In this document: positions 63,840-64,000 of the stretch, in pieces
Layout of the letters: each line of letters starts with the position of its first letter
Numbering within the stretch: position 1 is the stretch's first letter
Assembly: GCF_963678635.1 (NCBI RefSeq)
Contig: NC_087062.1
Location: forward strand, 76,748,349 to 76,812,348
Length of the DNA: 64,000 bases
Reading direction: 5' to 3'
From: Symsagittifera roscoffensis
Taxonomy: Eukaryota; Xenacoelomorpha; Acoela; Convolutidae
The notes under the pieces: generated by a model
The model's input: only the letters and a program-made list of their open reading frames with translations
Told to the model about the DNA's origin: nothing
The model's database searches: none
Made by a program: the position numbers and the translations under genes

Positions 63840-64000
63840 TCATTGTCGTTTCAGCTCCAGTTTGAGAACTCTGATATGAATGTAATAACCAGTGGAGGTT
63901 AGTACACCCAACATTGCGGGAACTGACATCACTAGAGCGAAAATGAGAGCCCAAAAACCGACCCCGAGACCACCGCACATCTTGTTATAGTCGCTCAAGT
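63840..64000 (-). CDS. C-terminal end of a membrane protein (partial)
   Basis: On the minus strand the frame is open from the window edge to TGA at 63842-63840. It reads LSDYNKMCGGLGVGFWALIF, then ALVMSVPAMLGVLTSTGYYI and HIRVLKLELKRQ. About 30 hydrophobic residues form one membrane segment followed by a short basic cytoplasmic tail. G+C is higher than in the neighbouring non-coding DNA, as expected for an exon. The rest of the gene lies outside the window. The protein family cannot be told from 52 residues. Confidence 0.5.
   Translation of the reverse strand, partial: LSDYNKMCGGLGVGFWALIFALVMSVPAMLGVLTSTGYYIHIRVLKLELKRQ

Overview
The window looks like AT-rich genomic DNA from an invertebrate animal. 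It holds two host genes with clear animal-type products, spliceosomal introns with GT/AG-type borders, a tRNA-derived SINE, non-LTR and Ty3-type LTR retroelements, and decayed copies of a Polinton/adintovirus-like DNA element. I cannot name the species. Nothing prokaryotic was seen (no operons, Shine-Dalgarno-led gene strings or CRISPR).

Positions 1-19870 are dominated by remains of a large DNA element of the Polinton/Maverick/adintovirus type. A structural-gene module (small unknown ORF, unknown ORF, FtsK/HerA-like packaging ATPase, basic protein, a conserved ORF, pX-like basic protein, capsid protein of the family annotated in animal genomes as F54H12.2-like, EGF-like cysteine-rich ORF, adenain-like cysteine protease) occurs as two head-to-tail copies, 1-8615 and 8616-13494. 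The second copy has internal deletions. Each copy starts with a minus-strand scrap of what looks like the DNA polymerase N-terminus. A longer plus-strand wreck of a protein-primed family B DNA polymerase follows at 15640-19870. All of these genes are broken by stops and frameshifts.

Positions 19871-24396 hold repeats, including a 437-441 bp tandem duplication, and a gag-like remnant on the minus strand. A degenerate Ty3-type LTR retroelement lies on the minus strand at about 24397-29455. Its outer edge was hit by a 5'-truncated non-LTR retrotransposon (29668-30531) flanked by a direct repeat of about 270 bp.

The best single gene is an intact, intronless 1411-codon cytosolic carboxypeptidase (tubulin-deglutamylase-type M14 family) on the minus strand, 31509-35744.

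The second host gene is an alpha-1,3-fucosyltransferase (GT10) on the plus strand. At least three exons can be read (40272-40522, 47731-48351, 53142-53404) and they join in compatible phases. Its first visible intron carries a complete but decayed Ty3-type element (LTRs 40759-41024 and 47298-47562) that landed in a G5 site of a palindromic repeat. Its second intron carries other repeat debris.

From 53500 to the end the sequence is mostly repeats: a SINE, dispersed copies of an unnamed family, two long foldback (MITE-like) elements, GC/AT palindromic modules with long G runs, an inverted minisatellite and a second truncated non-LTR element with about 50 bp flanking repeats. The last 161 bases carry the C-terminal end of a minus-strand gene with a membrane segment.
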